A stretch of DNA of 64,000 nucleotides, taken from the NCBI GenBank assembly GCA_019426215.1, contig CM033394.1, positions 34,904,423 through 34,968,422 on the forward strand. The letters run 5' to 3'. This DNA comes from Buddleja alternifolia (lineage: Eukaryota; Streptophyta; Magnoliopsida; Lamiales; Scrophulariaceae). Shown in pieces: positions 33,776 to 45,885 of the stretch (positions are counted from its first letter, which is position 1; each line of letters opens with the position of its first letter). Both the position numbers and the translations under genes were made by a program. The notes below the pieces were generated by a model. It searched no databases and was not told the origin of the DNA. It saw only the letters and a program-made list of their open reading frames with translations.

Positions 33776-35305
33776 CTAAAGTTCCCAAACTGAATGAGTC
33801 AAACTATGACACATAGAAAGTCAAAGCATTTACATATCTGAAACCTGCTTGGAAAGCCAACTAGAAAGTCAAAGCATTTACATATTAGTGAGGAAGGGCA
33901 AAAGAAAGGAAAAGGTTCCATCAATCAAGGACAAAATTCATATCAAGCGCCTGCTCCAGTACAACAACAATTTCAAGAGCCTCAGTATTCTGTTCCTACA
34001 CCCCAAGCACCTGTTTAGTACCAAGTGTCTGCTCAAAATCTCTCAGCGCCCGTGGTCTCAAAGCCACACAATGCAAGGTTAACAAATGAACAAAAGATGA
34101 AAACTAATCTTTGTTATAGTTGCAGGAAACCAGGGCACTACCAAATAAATTGTCCTTATCTAAATGTATCTAAGCCTTCAAGGCAGGATTACTTGGATAG
34201 AAACCAATTCAAGAGCAACCTTTATCAACAAGGTTTGCTAGCAGAATCAGAATAAGTGTCCGCACCTGAAGATTTGGAATCATCAGAGGAAAGTAGTGAT
34301 GATGATGAGCCAGTGGATGACTCAGTGCTTATTTGTCTCATGGCCAGAGATGATGAAGCGTCCCATGAGCTAAACACTGAATTATCTCTCCCTCTTTTAT
34401 ATGATGAATTACTTGACAAAGTCAAAGAATATTACAATGATTGTCAAGATGCCGCTAAATTATATCAAAATCACTTTCATATCATTTCATCACTCCAAAG
34501 TGATAATGTGATGCTCAAAGCAGAGTTGCAAGTTCAGCAACAATGCATTGAGAAGAACAAATCACTTGAAAATGATAAAACAAATCTGAAAAGTGACCTT
34601 GATATAATAGTCAAGAGAGAAGCTGAGCTGATTGTTAGACTTGCTAAATCAGAACAGCTCGTCTCATCATTGTCCAAAGCATCAAGAAAGCTAGACAATG
34701 TGACTGAGGTGACAAGATTATTTGGTGAAAAGACCGGTTTAGGATGCAATAAATTCGGTAAACAACCAAACAAATCGAATGTTACGGCAAACAACAAAAG
34801 AAAGGGTGTTTTCTTTGTTGAGAAAGGTTCACAAGGTCAAACACAAAATTAACTGAGTGACAACGGTACGATGCCAAATGAGAAAGCCAAAGCTGACTCA
34901 GGCAAGGGTAAGGCAAAGGTAAATGATTCACAAAGATGGGTTCATCCAGACGCTCAAAAGGCTAAAGATAAACCTAATCACTGTGAATCAAGTGCTAAGC
35001 GTCCAGCACCAAAAGTGCAACCCAAGCCAGCGCCAAGGAAATACCAGCGTCAATATCCAAGGCAGTCAAGTTCATATTATCAATACTATGCTGATTATGA
35101 GTATGACTATGATTATGATTACTATTATAATCGAGGATATTATTATACACCCAAAAAGCACACACAACACTATGTGAAACCCAAGAAGGCCAGTATTCCT
35201 ACAATGAAGACTAGGCAAATATGGGTTCCTAAAGTTCTAATTCAAACTAACAATGCTACTAATGTTAAAGGATGCAAGCAACAATGGGTACCTAAACAGA
35301 AATAG
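33776..35305 (+). pseudogene. Sirevirus-like gag remnant
   Basis: Starts ATGGCATTTGC (MAFAKVPKLNESNYD) and stops after 16 codons. A short duplicated segment (AAAGTCAAAGCATTTACATAT twice) follows, and the capsid region is mostly deleted. The zinc knuckle CYSCRKPGHYQINC is at about 34112-34153. The next frame (34256-34852) has the acidic SSEESSDDDEPVDD tract, ICLMARDDE and a coiled coil, as in Copia gag C-termini. The frame 34871-35305 is a basic, Tyr/Gln-rich linker ending WVPK. Several lesions, not functional. Confidence 0.75.
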
Positions 35306-35319
35306 AACTTCCCTTTTGA

Positions 35320-38300
35320 TTGCAGGTACCTAGAGCCTAGAGCCAATACATCTGTTTGGTACTTCGATAGTGGATCGTCAAGGCACATGACTGGTTCCAA
35401 GGATCTATTGATCAATTATTGGGCTGCCAATGGTCCTCAGGTTGTATTTGGTGACAAATCCAAAGGTAAAACCAAAGGTATAGGTACTGGGCATAGGGAG
35501 AACATCATGATAAGTGATGTTTATTATGTGAGGGTCTAAAGCACAATTTATTAACCATAAGTCAATTTTGTGATAAAGGCTTTGAAGTCATATTCTCGAG
35601 CGACTATTGCTATATAAATGACGCTAAGACTAAGTCTACTAAATTGAAAGGTAAAAGAACAAACAACGTATATTTGGTAGATTGGGGTTCAACAACTAAT
35701 AACAACCCAACATGCTTTGTTGCTAAAAATGAATCTAAAATGGGTTGGTTATGACATAGAAAAATGAATCACCTCAACTTTAAAACAATCTCTCAACTTA
35801 TAAATCTAAATCTTGTGGAGGGATTACCAAAAGGACCATTTCACAAGGATCGCCTTTGTGATACTTGTCAAATGGGCAAACAGGTTAAATCATCTTTCAA
35901 GAAAAAACCTCATCTATCTGCCTCTAGAATACTTGAACTACTTCACATGGATCTATTTGGACCTGTTCAGACAATCAGTGTAAGCGGTAAAAAGTATACT
36001 TTGGTGATAGTAGATGATTTCTCTCGATTTACTTGGGTAGAATTTCTTTTATTCAAAGATGAAATATGTGACAAGTTAACAACGCTTATTCGGCAACTTC
36101 AAACATTGAAAAATCTTAAGGTTGCAAGAATAAGAAACGATCACGGTACTGAGTTTACTAACAAGGTTGTTGAGATGTTTTGTGCAGAGAATGGAATACA
36201 TCATGAGTATTCAGCTCCCAAAACTCCCCAACAGAATGGTGTTGCTGAGCGCCGGAACAGAACGCTCAAGGAAGCCGCTAGGACTATGTTAGCAGAGTCC
36301 AAGCTTCATCCTAGGTTTTGGGCCGAAGCGATCAACATTGCTTGTTACACTCAAAACCGTTGCATGATCAACAAATAGCATGGGAAAACTCCATATGAAC
36401 TATGGAAGGGACGTAAGCCAAATGTTTCATATTTTCACGTCTTTGGTTCTAAATGTTTTATCCATAATAATGGATCCCAAAGCCTAAGGACATTTGATCC
36501 TAAAGCTGATGAGGGAATCTTTCTAGGCTACGCCAAGAATGGAAAGAATTTTCGCATCCTAAACAAGATCAAATCGAAGGTTGTGGAATCTATTCATGTT
36601 GTTTTTGATGATGTTAACCAAGAACCGAGTAAGGTTAATATGAATGATGTAGGAGTTGAAGATCTGTGTCATCAAGCGTCTAAGATTACCATTGATGATG
36701 ATAGTGATGACGATGGTGAGATCTCAGTGCTACCTCCTAAGATTACTAGTGAGGTTATTTCGGATAACAATGCAAGATCTGCTGATGGTCATGAAGAGAG
36801 TGATCATCAAGAGCAAACACGAATCTGTGAACTTGAAACGCCTACGCAAGAAGGTAGTCAAGCGTCTGATCATCAAGAGCAAACAAGAATCTGTGAACTT
36901 GAAACGCCTACGCAAGAAGGTAGTCAAGCGTCTGATCATCAAGCGCCTGTTCAACCTCTTAACCATTTTTAACCAGATAGACTATGGCTGCGTGATCATC
37001 TACCTGAGCAGATTATTGGAGATATTGAAGCGTCTGTTAGGACTAGAGCTGCTACATTCAATGAGGCTATGTTCGCAAGCTTTCTATCTCAAATGGAACC
37101 TAAGAAAGTGGATGAAGCATTAAGCGACCCAAATTGGATTGAAGCCATGCAAGAAGAGCTTAATCAGTTTAAGCGTAGTAAGGTTTGGACACTAGTACCA
37201 AGGCCAACTCACCAAGGAGTTATTGGAACTAGATGGGTTTATGAAGATGGATGAGAATGGCATTGTGAGAAGGAACAAGGCCAGACTCGTAGCTCAAAGA
37301 TATTGCCAAGAAGAGGGTATTGACTTTGATGAGACATATGCTCCTGTCGTCAGTCTTGAAGCAATCCGCATGTTTCTAGCGTATGCAGCGTTCAACAAGT
37401 TTACGGTTTATCAGATGGACGTGAAGAATGTCTTCCTGAATGGTAAACTCCAATAAGAGGTATATGTGGAGCAACCACCGGGATTCATCAACAACCATGG
37501 TAAGGGTATGGTTTACAAGCTAGACAAAGCACTTTATGGGCTTAAGCAAGCACCCCGAGCATGGTATGACACTCTCTCTATTTTTTTTATTGGTAAAGGC
37601 TTTTCAAAAGGCAGCGTTGATACAACGTTATTTAAAATTACTAATGACGAAGATATTCTCTTAGTCCAAATTTATGTTGATGATATTATATTTGGTTTTA
37701 CTAACAAGCGTCTGTGTAAGAAATTTTCAATAATGATGCAAGAACAATTTGAAATGAGCATGATGGGTGAATTAACTTTCTTCTTAGGATTACAAGTTAA
37801 ACAACTCCCTAGTGGCATATTTATAAACTAAGCTAAATACACACGTGATATGATTAAGAAATTTGGTATGGAAAATGCATCATATTCAAAAATTCCAATG
37901 AGTCAAACGCTTAAGTTAGATAAAGATGAAAGTGGGAAGAAGGTTGATATCACCAATTATAGAGGTATCATTGGATCACTTCTTTATCTTACTGCTAGTC
38001 GACCTGATATTATGTTTTCAGTATGCATGTGTGCACGATTTCAAGCTGATCCTAAAGAGTCACACTTAATTGCTGCCAAGAAGATCCTTAAATACCTAAA
38101 AGGCACACAAAATGTGGGCTTATGGTATCCAAGGGACTCTCCTTTTCAATTAATTGGTTAGTCAGATGCAGATTTTGCAGGTTGCAAAATAGATCGTAAG
38201 AGTACTAGTGGTACATGTCAATTTCTAGGTGATAGGTTAGTTTCATTGCATAGTAAGAAACAACAATTCATAGCTACCTCTACAGCCGAAGCTGAGTGTG

Positions 38301-38621
38301 TAGCTGTAGGAAGTTGTTGTGCACAAGTGTTATGGATGAGGCAACAACTTAGAGATTATGGTATAATCATAGGTCCAACCCCCATTCATTGTGATAACCG
38401 AAGCGCTCTAGCCATGACTCAGAACCCTGTTCTTCATTCCATAACCAAACATATTGACATCAGATACCATTTTCTTTGTGACCATATTTAAAAGAAAGAT
38501 ATCTCCATGCACTTTATTGGAACTGACAAACAATTGGCAGATATCTTCACCAAAGCTCTCAACGAACAACGTTTTCTCACTTTGAGAAGTGAATTAGGTA
38601 TGATCGATTTAAATGCTTAAT
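35320..38621 (+). pseudogene. Sirevirus-like pol (PR-IN-RT-RNase H)
   Basis: Copia-order polyprotein broken by stops. Protease: WYFDSGSSRHMT with catalytic Asp at about 35366. Integrase (35764-36378 and onward): zinc-binding LCDTCQMGK, catalytic region with HMDLFGP, NDHGTEF and PQQNGVAERRNRTLKE. Reverse transcriptase (37069-37831): [39 protein letters not shown] and active site YVDD at 37673-37684. RNase H (37850-38500): IGSLLYLTASRPDI, SDADFAG, KHIDIRYHF, ending ADIFTKAL and stopping near 38621. In-frame stops at about 36376, 37252, 37454, 37829 and 38159 rule out function. Between IN and RT lies a tandem 66-bp repeat (about 36798-36930). Confidence 0.85.
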
Positions 38622-39197
38622 CATTTTCTGCATCATATTTTATTAGACATATAATTTAGGGGAAATCCACTCTATTTATGTCCAAAAGATCTTTGAAAAG
38701 TTGTTACAAGTTAACAAATTTAGAGGGAACCTTAAAATTGTACTTGAACCTAACTACAAGCGTCAATGATCAAAAACTTTCATATGCATGATCATCAACG
38801 CTCAGTATTATTTGTGCATAATATGTTGGATGCTCAAGCATAAAAAAACCTTGATTACAAGCGTTAACATAAAATAGTTACAACAAGCGTCAACAAGTAA
38901 CAAGTGCTATTTGTTAAGCGTTGAACTTATTCCCTTCAACACTTAATATAAAATTTGTTTGTAAAATTCATGCATAAATTTTACATGCTTCTTGACATAG
39001 TGGATAGACTCAAAAGTCTATTTTCGATTCTATTCACACGTTTCCATCACATCAAACTGGCGGGTAATCAAAACTTTTCAAAATGACGGTTCAGAGTTAG
39101 TACATGTCTGGGTACGTGTCAGTATATCATCAGGCGCGTGCATTACACTCTGAAAATGCCAAACGTTTTGAAAACTTTAACTCGGACTTCAAATCTT

Positions 39198-39204
39198 TAT
39201 ATAA
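39198..39204 (+). promoter_or_regulatory. Possible internal TATA box before the env-position ORF
   Basis: TATATAA followed by GGGAG, 262 bp upstream of ATG 39466, with CT-rich leader-like sequence between (CTCTCTTGC, CTCTCTATCTCTCTTC). It would allow a separate transcript for the ORF. Sequence-based suggestion only. Confidence 0.35.
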
Positions 39205-39465
39205 GGGAGATACCAAATGTAACTTCCCTCTCTTGCTTAAAACTCGCATCCGCAGTTAAAATTTTCATGGCTGAGATTAAATAACATTACACGTGTCTAA
39301 ATCCTACTAAGATGAGAGAACACAAGTTTCAAAAATTCCTGTACTGTGTCATTTAAAACACAATTTCTGTAGAAAAATTATTCACTCTTACTCAAAGCAT
39401 TCTGCAAAATTACTCTCTATCTCTCTTCTTCGAAAAGAAAATCTCAGTTCATCTCTTTCACTAAA

Positions 39466-42400
39466 ATGACACCAAAGAAATCTACTGCTACTTCTGCCGA
39501 GCCTACCATCAAGGTCACTGAAGGCCTTGTTGTCGACTGGAAATTTCTGTATGAACAACCTCAGATTAACCGGACAGAAATGATGGACTCTGTAACCAAG
39601 GCTGGGCTTAAAACATTCTTAACCCAACACTCCTATCTGTTTCCGATGGAAGTCGAAACCTTCTGGAAAATTGCTAAACTCTCCGAGGACAAGAAGTCTA
39701 TCTCTTGTCTCATTCCTCTATCCAAGAAGGAGTCACCAAAAGAATTTGTATTGTCTGCTGCTTCCATTGCCAAGAACTTCAATCTCCCAAATGAGGGTAA
39801 GGCATTGGATTGTGTTACTCTAGAACAAATCAAAGAAGCATGGACTACTATGAGTGTTTATGACGGTGTACCATACAAACAGCACTTTGAAAAGAAAGAA
39901 TTAGTATCTTAATACCGACTGATGGTTGATTTCCGCAGCAAAATCATAGAATGCAGAGTGGATACTTTTGATAAGGTTAACCCAATACAATTTAAGATGA
40001 TGACAGCGATACTCCTCAACATCAAGATCAACTGGAGTGAGTATGTCTTTGGAAGGTTTCGGGACTGTTTAAGCGCCCCAAATAAACCTTATGGGCTTAT
40101 TTTGAGTGACCTGCTGTATCGATCAAATTGTGTCTACTCGTCTGGTCAACCTCTAAATAAGGCCAAGTTGCTGGGAAAAGGGATTCTGAACAATCTCTTC
40201 AATCCTCCCAAGGTTGGTGGTGCTGCTAGACCATTGTCTGAGCGTCAAGAAGTACATGAAGCATCTGATGAGGAAGCCGAGCGTCCTGCTCAAGAGGAAG
40301 CCGTGAAGCGTCCGGCTATTACAAGAAGAGGGCTCCAAGAAAGCCCAAGGCTCAAGTTATTCCTTCTTCTCAAAAGGATGATGAGGAAACCAATGAGGAT
40401 GTAGAGGACAAGATCCCTTTGATCAAGCGGAGGAAGCTAGAAAGTATAATCAAACAAATAGACTTCAAGGAACTAGCTGCTGCTCCTCCCGCTCAAACGC
40501 TTAAACTAGTTGAAGGAGTCAATGTAAAGAAGATTTTCAAGCGTTCCAGGACAAGCAAGCGTCAAGCTGGTCCTGTTCTTGAAGAGCCTAAGACGGTTGA
40601 GCCAAGCGCTCAAGTTGCTGCTGCTGAGCCAAGCGCTCAAGTTGCTTTTGAGACAAGCTCTCAGGGTAAGTTTATTTCTTCTCGCAACATTTCTTTTCCT
40701 ACATTTGTAGAAGATCCTGTTCTTATAGAGAATAGTTCTTGTGCTACAGCTATTATTTCAGCTGCTATTGAAGCACCCGTCGACGTCCACCTGGATGTTG
40801 ATTTAGAAGAAGTGGTGGCGATTGCCAAAGACGTTGCAACAAGCGTTGCAGTGGATGCCGAGGAACCTACGTCGAAAGGGGTCCAACCATTACTTTCTTC
40901 AGCGGTTATGACTGAGGCACGCTCAGAAGGTCAGAGCGTTGCTGTGGAAGTTACAAAGCCAAGGCAATTTTTCAAGCTGGATACACTGAGGACGATTGAT
41001 CATTCAATAAATTATATGCCCCAGCACTTGAAGAAGATTTCATCCCCGCAGGCTACAATGAAGAGAGATACATCACTGCGGAGAATGAGATTGACATTGA
41101 TAGTAATATCAAGGATATAGTGTTTAACACTGAGTTAACAGAAATTGAGAGGAAATACTATTTGGTCGTTCAACTTGGTAAAACTCCTGGTCAGATACCT
41201 TCTTCTCTTGCCCTTCAACAAGACAGACAAGGTGGCAGAACTCCCAAATGTGATGTGGATCTAACTTACTACCTAGACTATGGGCACAACAAGCCAACTG
41301 GTTTCGCTCTAAGAGACTACAACATCAGATTTTATGATCCTCTATGCCCAACTTTTCTCAATCTTTCAGAGGCAGTCTTAAACAGAGAAGGCTACACTCA
41401 TTTTCCTCATATAGAAAACAGTGTTGAGAACAGGAAGTTTGTCAATCCACTTCGGCTGTGCGGTAGCCTACCAGTGAGAACTACTAGGCAGGAAGGAAGA
41501 ATAATGGAATTCATGCCGGTGAGCGTCTAGCATCTCTAACGGAAGTGATCCAGTCAGAAGTTGATGCATACTTTGACAGCGTCTGGAATGCTAACTATCA
41601 GACTGATAGATATCGCGTTGAATCTATCAGAGATATCCACCATGAAGGCATTCGAGCTATGGTCGATGCTGGAACAGATTACTGTATGACCGAGTTAAAT
41701 TGGGTTGAAGCGTATGTGGGCCATAAATACACTTTCCCAGAATTAGTTCAAGCTCCCCACCTTTTTGGCATAGGTATGCATGACAAGAAGTGTCAATTTG
41801 CCAAATATTACCTTAAGAAGCATCAACAGAGAGTTGGGCCTGTTCTCAAGCTCCCAATGATTCGTCATCAGATTGAGCAGTGTTTGTGTCAAGAGCTTCA
41901 CAGACTATCCACAACTCCTCTTCGCTTCAACGCTCAAACATCTACCAGTGGCAGTGTCTCAAAATCTAGCTTGAATTTCTTTCTAAGCCACTGCGAAGAT
42001 AATTTTAATATGATGGTGAAGATTATGACTCCCCTTTCTCATTTCGACAGAATCTTCACTACTAATCTTAGACAATGGAACGGCTCTGTAATCAATCCCT
42101 TTCGAGGATATCCATTGCTCCCTTCTATCCGCAAAGAGGTACTCAATTACTATGAGTTTGTCCTCTCGTTGCTGGAAAGGAATCAAGGACTGGCTCAAGC
42201 GATCTATCCCTACCTAGAAGAGTACTACACTGCTTATGTACCTAAATCTTAACGACTCAAACCTCTTCCAACCAATAGGCTAATTGGATTTTCCAGGGAT
42301 TACTGCTCCGATGCAATTTTTTCCATTTGCCGAGCTTCGTCTAAAGTCTTTTCGAATCATGTGCTGGATATCATTGGTCCTATGTACATCAGGGCCATAG

Positions 42401-43541
42401 ATAGTCTAATTCGTACTTTTATTCAAGGTACCTGCCTTCCTCTTCAGCATCTGACTAAGCTTCTAGAAAGTGCAACATACAAATATGCAGATGAGCCAGA
42501 TGCCAGCTTGCATTTCCCTTTCATTGAACTACGTCAATCGGTGTCAGCGCCTATAGAAATTGCTCAAGCTTTTGCACCTGAAGTGGCAAGTATTCCAGTG
42601 TCTGGTGAAGAACATGTTCAAGCGTCTTCACCAGAGGATCATCCTGACGCTTCTGAACAAGTTGTTTTTGATATGGCTGAGGATCTTCAAATTGATATAT
42701 GAGGTACAGTCTTTGATCCTGCATATCAAGCTCCCATTGACTCACTCAAGCATACATCTAGATTCAAGTGATCGGCTACTCAAGTGGTTCAATCGGATGT
42801 GAGTCAAGCTTTTGGACCTTTGCTAAAATCCGTTTTGGAGGAAGTCAGCAATCATGCTACTCAGAATGAAGAAGCCCTCCACTGGATTAAAACCAATTTG
42901 GTAAAGATGGAATCTCAAACTATGAACGCCCAGATTGCTCATATGCGCGGTTCTGCTCAAGTGGCTGTTGGTGAGTGTCGCAAAGAATTTCAAGAAATGA
43001 ATGATGCTACTCGGGCCAACCAACTAGCCATGAAAGAACACTTTGAGAAATGCCTAGAAATCTTAGAGACTACACTAAATGATGCTACCAGCGCCAAGCT
43101 ACTTGCAATGCAGGAACATTTTGACAAGCGTCTGGATGATCTTACAGCTTCAATGTCTCAGATTGCTAATCAGGTTAGCCTACTCATAGAACATCTGATG
43201 ATGGCAATAAGGGGGAAGAGAAGAGAAAAGGGGAGAAGATGAGAGAGTCCAGTTCAAAAGCTCAAGATTCTCCTCCGCCGCCGAAGCGTCAGCTAATATC
43301 TCCTCCTTCTGCGCAAAGATATGATTTCCCATCTTGGATAACTGCTTATGGGGTAAGTGATTCTACTGGAGCGCCTAGTAGAAGACTAAGAGAACCTCCA
43401 ATAGCACTGTATCCAAATCTACCAATACCTACTCGAGCAAGGCTTGAACAGCATGACATCCCTCTTCAAAGAGCATCTATTCCAGAACCTACCGATCCAA
43501 GAATTTTAGCTGAAGAGAGGCAGATGACTAACTTTAGCTGA
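39466..43541 (+). pseudogene. Env-position ORF of the Sirevirus-like element
   Basis: A decayed reading region of about 4 kb between pol and the 3' LTR, broken into pieces: 39466-39912, 39922-40404 (same frame, one stop between), 40419-41120, 41120-41530, 41545-42252, 42361-42702, 42784-43242, 43239-43541. Start context CACTAAAATGACACC is good. The middle is rich in Ala/Glu/Val/Gln. A clear coiled coil sits at about 42790-43210 (repeated AMKEHFEKCLEILE and LLAMQEHFDKRLDDL units). I see no signal peptide and no convincing membrane segment. Position matches the extra ORF of Sireviruses, often called env-like; it could instead be an acquired ORF. Role unknown. Confidence 0.6.
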
Positions 43542-43966
43542 ACTTTCAGAATTTGCCTAAGGTATATTGGTATTGATCCGACTGAATGGAACAAACACTT
43601 TATTGCTTTCAAGAAGGGACAAAAGGAAGAGAATAAGCTCGTAATTGACAAAGATCATGTGCGATGATGACTTTGGAGGATAACATAACTGAAGCTATCC
43701 GAGTTGAAATGGCCAAGTGATACATAGTTAGACCAAAGTCATTAGAGCTTTTTTATTTGCATTATCTATATTCTTGTCTCTTATGTTTTTTTTTTTTGAT
43801 TTGTTGTAAAAATGCGTGTAATCTTTGATTTTTATAAAAATGCATTTTTCAGTTGAAACACCTCGTTGAAGCTTAACTAACTTCAACTAACTTTTACTAA
43901 CCAAAGCTAACTTTTATTTTGGCTGTCTAACTCTTGAATTATAAAAGAGTAAGTATTGTCATCATC

Positions 43967-43979
43967 AAAAAGGGGGAAA
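43967..43979 (+). other. Polypurine tract of the Sirevirus-like element
   Basis: AAAAAGGGGGAAA directly before the 3' LTR, the form typical of Copia elements of this lineage. Confidence 0.85.
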
Positions 43980-43980
43980 T

Positions 43981-44743
43981 TGTTAGGAATTTCATGATTA
44001 GATGTTTTGATGATGACAATGAGGATTACTTGTTAGACCCCAAAATATGTAAGTTTGATTTTGGTAGAAATCATGTATAAGCTTTGAGCGTTAGATTTCT
44101 AATAGGTTTTATAGGCTTTATTTTTATTTTTATTCGAAGTTGGATACTTGTATTATTTCTAAGTGAAAGAAGCAAGAGGATAGAAGTGTCTTGGGACAGA
44201 AATCTATGTGATCAAGGAGCTCAAGTCATCGACATCCATCTCTCCCTAATTTGTAGAAGATTCTGTGTGATTCTTTGAGAATCATTTTAGTGGATTGCTT
44301 CCAAGTGTTCAAGGAGAAGAAGGACGTAGTTGGGATTACACCACCTAACAAACCTTACAAATTTTGTGTTATTTACTTTACAATCAATTTTCTTATTATC
44401 ATATCATTCCATAAATTGATTAAGTAAAATACAATCAAAAACTAAGCAACTAAGAAACAGTTTGTGACGCTAAAAGCTTTCAAACAAGAAGACTATAAAA
44501 TCATTTCGTTGTGCCAACACTGATCAAAGAAGTGAACGCTTAAGCCTAATTGCTTATAGTATTCAAATCTTAAAGTCTAAGTTAACTTTCTAAAAAGTCT
44601 TCAATAGACGCTCAGTCAAGCGCCTACTTCTCAAGCGTCCAACACATTTTTAATACGATATTTTTTAAGTCGAAAAAGACTTCAAGGTCTATTCAACCCC
44701 CCCACCCCTTCTAGACCCTTTCGTATGCAACTTAGGACCAACA
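43981..44743 (+). repeat. 3' LTR of the Sirevirus-like element, internally deleted
   Basis: 763 bp. It aligns with the first about 160 bp and the last about 600 bp of the 5' LTR; the middle about 760 bp is missing, with the joint TTTTTATTC/GAAGTTGG near 44135. Because both LTRs are copied from one template, the deletion happened after insertion. Confidence 0.85.
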
Positions 44744-45763
44744 CTAAATTATGATAATTGAGTTATAAAATATATTTTTCATATTAGTTCTATTGTTGCT
44801 TTGTGTCTTGATCTTGTTTGAATGCTTCATATGCTTAGCTACCATATGCATGATTTATTGCTTAAATTATTCATTCGAGAGAAGGTAATTTAAGGTGCAA
44901 AAAGGATCATCACATCATCCCAAAAAAATAGTGGAATTTCCCCTAGAGATAGGTAGGGATTCCTGGGTGTTGTTAGCTGGATTTATCAGGGAAAATTCTA
45001 GGGATTATTGCATATCATACCCCTATGAAACATGAAACCTGCACACATCCACCCATGTATTAAAAAAATAGCCTGAAATGCCCCTATGTTTTTCAAAACC
45101 CTGCAAGAAACCCCCAACCCTGCTTCAAATACACTGCGCAAGAATGCTACCTTATGCGGATTTAACACGGATTGGAGGTTTCGTGCAGGATTTTGAAAAT
45201 CTTAGGGTTATTTCAGGCTATTTTTTTAACACAGGGGGGATGTGTGCAGATTTCATGTTTCACAGGGGTATGATATGCAATTATCCCGAAATTCTAGAAC
45301 TTAAATGCATGATTGTTAGTTAGATTCTCGGATAGACATATTTTAGAGAACCGTCAATTAGTCATAGGATTATTACAGCCGAGACATCCAATAGTAATTA
45401 ATTAAGGAATTTCCACCAAAGCAACATTAGTCTAATAATATGAAAACATGATTTTAACAGGAATTAATGAATTTATGCCAACACATGTGTCTTAGTTGCT
45501 CTCTTCCATAGCTATCTTGATTTCGACGTCTTGTTTCTTGTATCTTGCTTCCATAGTATTTTAGTTAATTCTTATTTTAGTTTATTCTATTGCTTTTAAG
45601 ATCTTTAAATCTTTAGTTTTAGTTTAATTATTGCTTGCTTTAAATTCAAGAAGTTTAAAATACAAGTCTCTGTGGGATCGACAATTCAGACTTATTGTTC
45701 ACTTTATTACTACACACGACCAGTCCACTTGCTGTGCAAACACGTGAGGATTTTTCGTGTCAA
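44744..45763 (+). repeat. Gypsy left LTR, 3' segment
   Basis: Continuation of the LTR begun at 31529, after the Copia element. It contains the MITE at 45001-45287. The last part has CTCTGTGGGATCGACAATTC and CACACGACCAGTCCACTTGC, close to the end of both the right LTR (48540-48634) and the LTR of the Gypsy element in the hAT transposon. Confidence 0.75.
45001..45287. mobile_element. Mutator-type foldback MITE
   Basis: 287 bp. Long terminal inverted repeats of about 80 bp: GGGATTATTGCATATCATAC at left and GGGATAATTGCATATCATAC from the right, followed by matching CCCCT, GAAACATGAAA, CTGCACACATCC and AAAAATAGCCTGAAAT blocks. Target repeats AAAATTCTA (44992-45000) and GAAATTCTA (45288-45296) are 9 bp with one mismatch, the Mutator size. 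No coding capacity; the small frame at 45078-45323 is a reading of the element. Confidence 0.85.
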
Positions 45764-45885
45764 GTTTTTTTCGCCGTTGTCGGGGACTTGTATTTTTTAG
45801 TTTTTGTTTTTATTGCAAGTTTATATAATTTTTGTTTTATATTTATTTTTGCTTTAGTTTTTTGTCTTAATTCTAATTCCAATAA
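45764..45885 (+). other. Gypsy primer site and leader
   Basis: Right after the LTR end GTGTCA comes AGTTTTTTTCGCCGTTGTCGGGGAC, a one- or two-base variant of the TGGCGCCGTTGCCGGGGAC site of the other Gypsy element here. A short AT-rich leader runs to the gag ATG at 45886. Confidence 0.75.

Larger units (their letters stand above)
32145..44743 (+). mobile_element. Sirevirus-like Copia retrotransposon with env-position ORF
   Basis: 12.6-kb Copia element inserted in the outer Gypsy LTR. 5' LTR 32145-33668 and 3' LTR 43981-44743 both start TGTTA, with flanking CTACA (32140-32144) and CTAAA (44744-44748), a 5-bp target repeat with one mismatch. Order: LTR, initiator-Met primer site (33671), gag remnant, protease, integrase, RT, RNase H, a 4-kb extra ORF region, polypurine tract AAAAAGGGGGAAA (43967-43979), LTR. 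That order, the large size and an ORF between pol and the 3' LTR are the marks of plant Sireviruses. All genes contain stops or frameshifts. LTR copies differ by roughly 5 percent in the stretch compared, so insertion is a few million years old at usual rates. Confidence 0.85.

Noticed and set aside
45078..45323. 81-codon frame
   Set aside because: Spans the Mutator-type MITE and its foldback arms; no domain.
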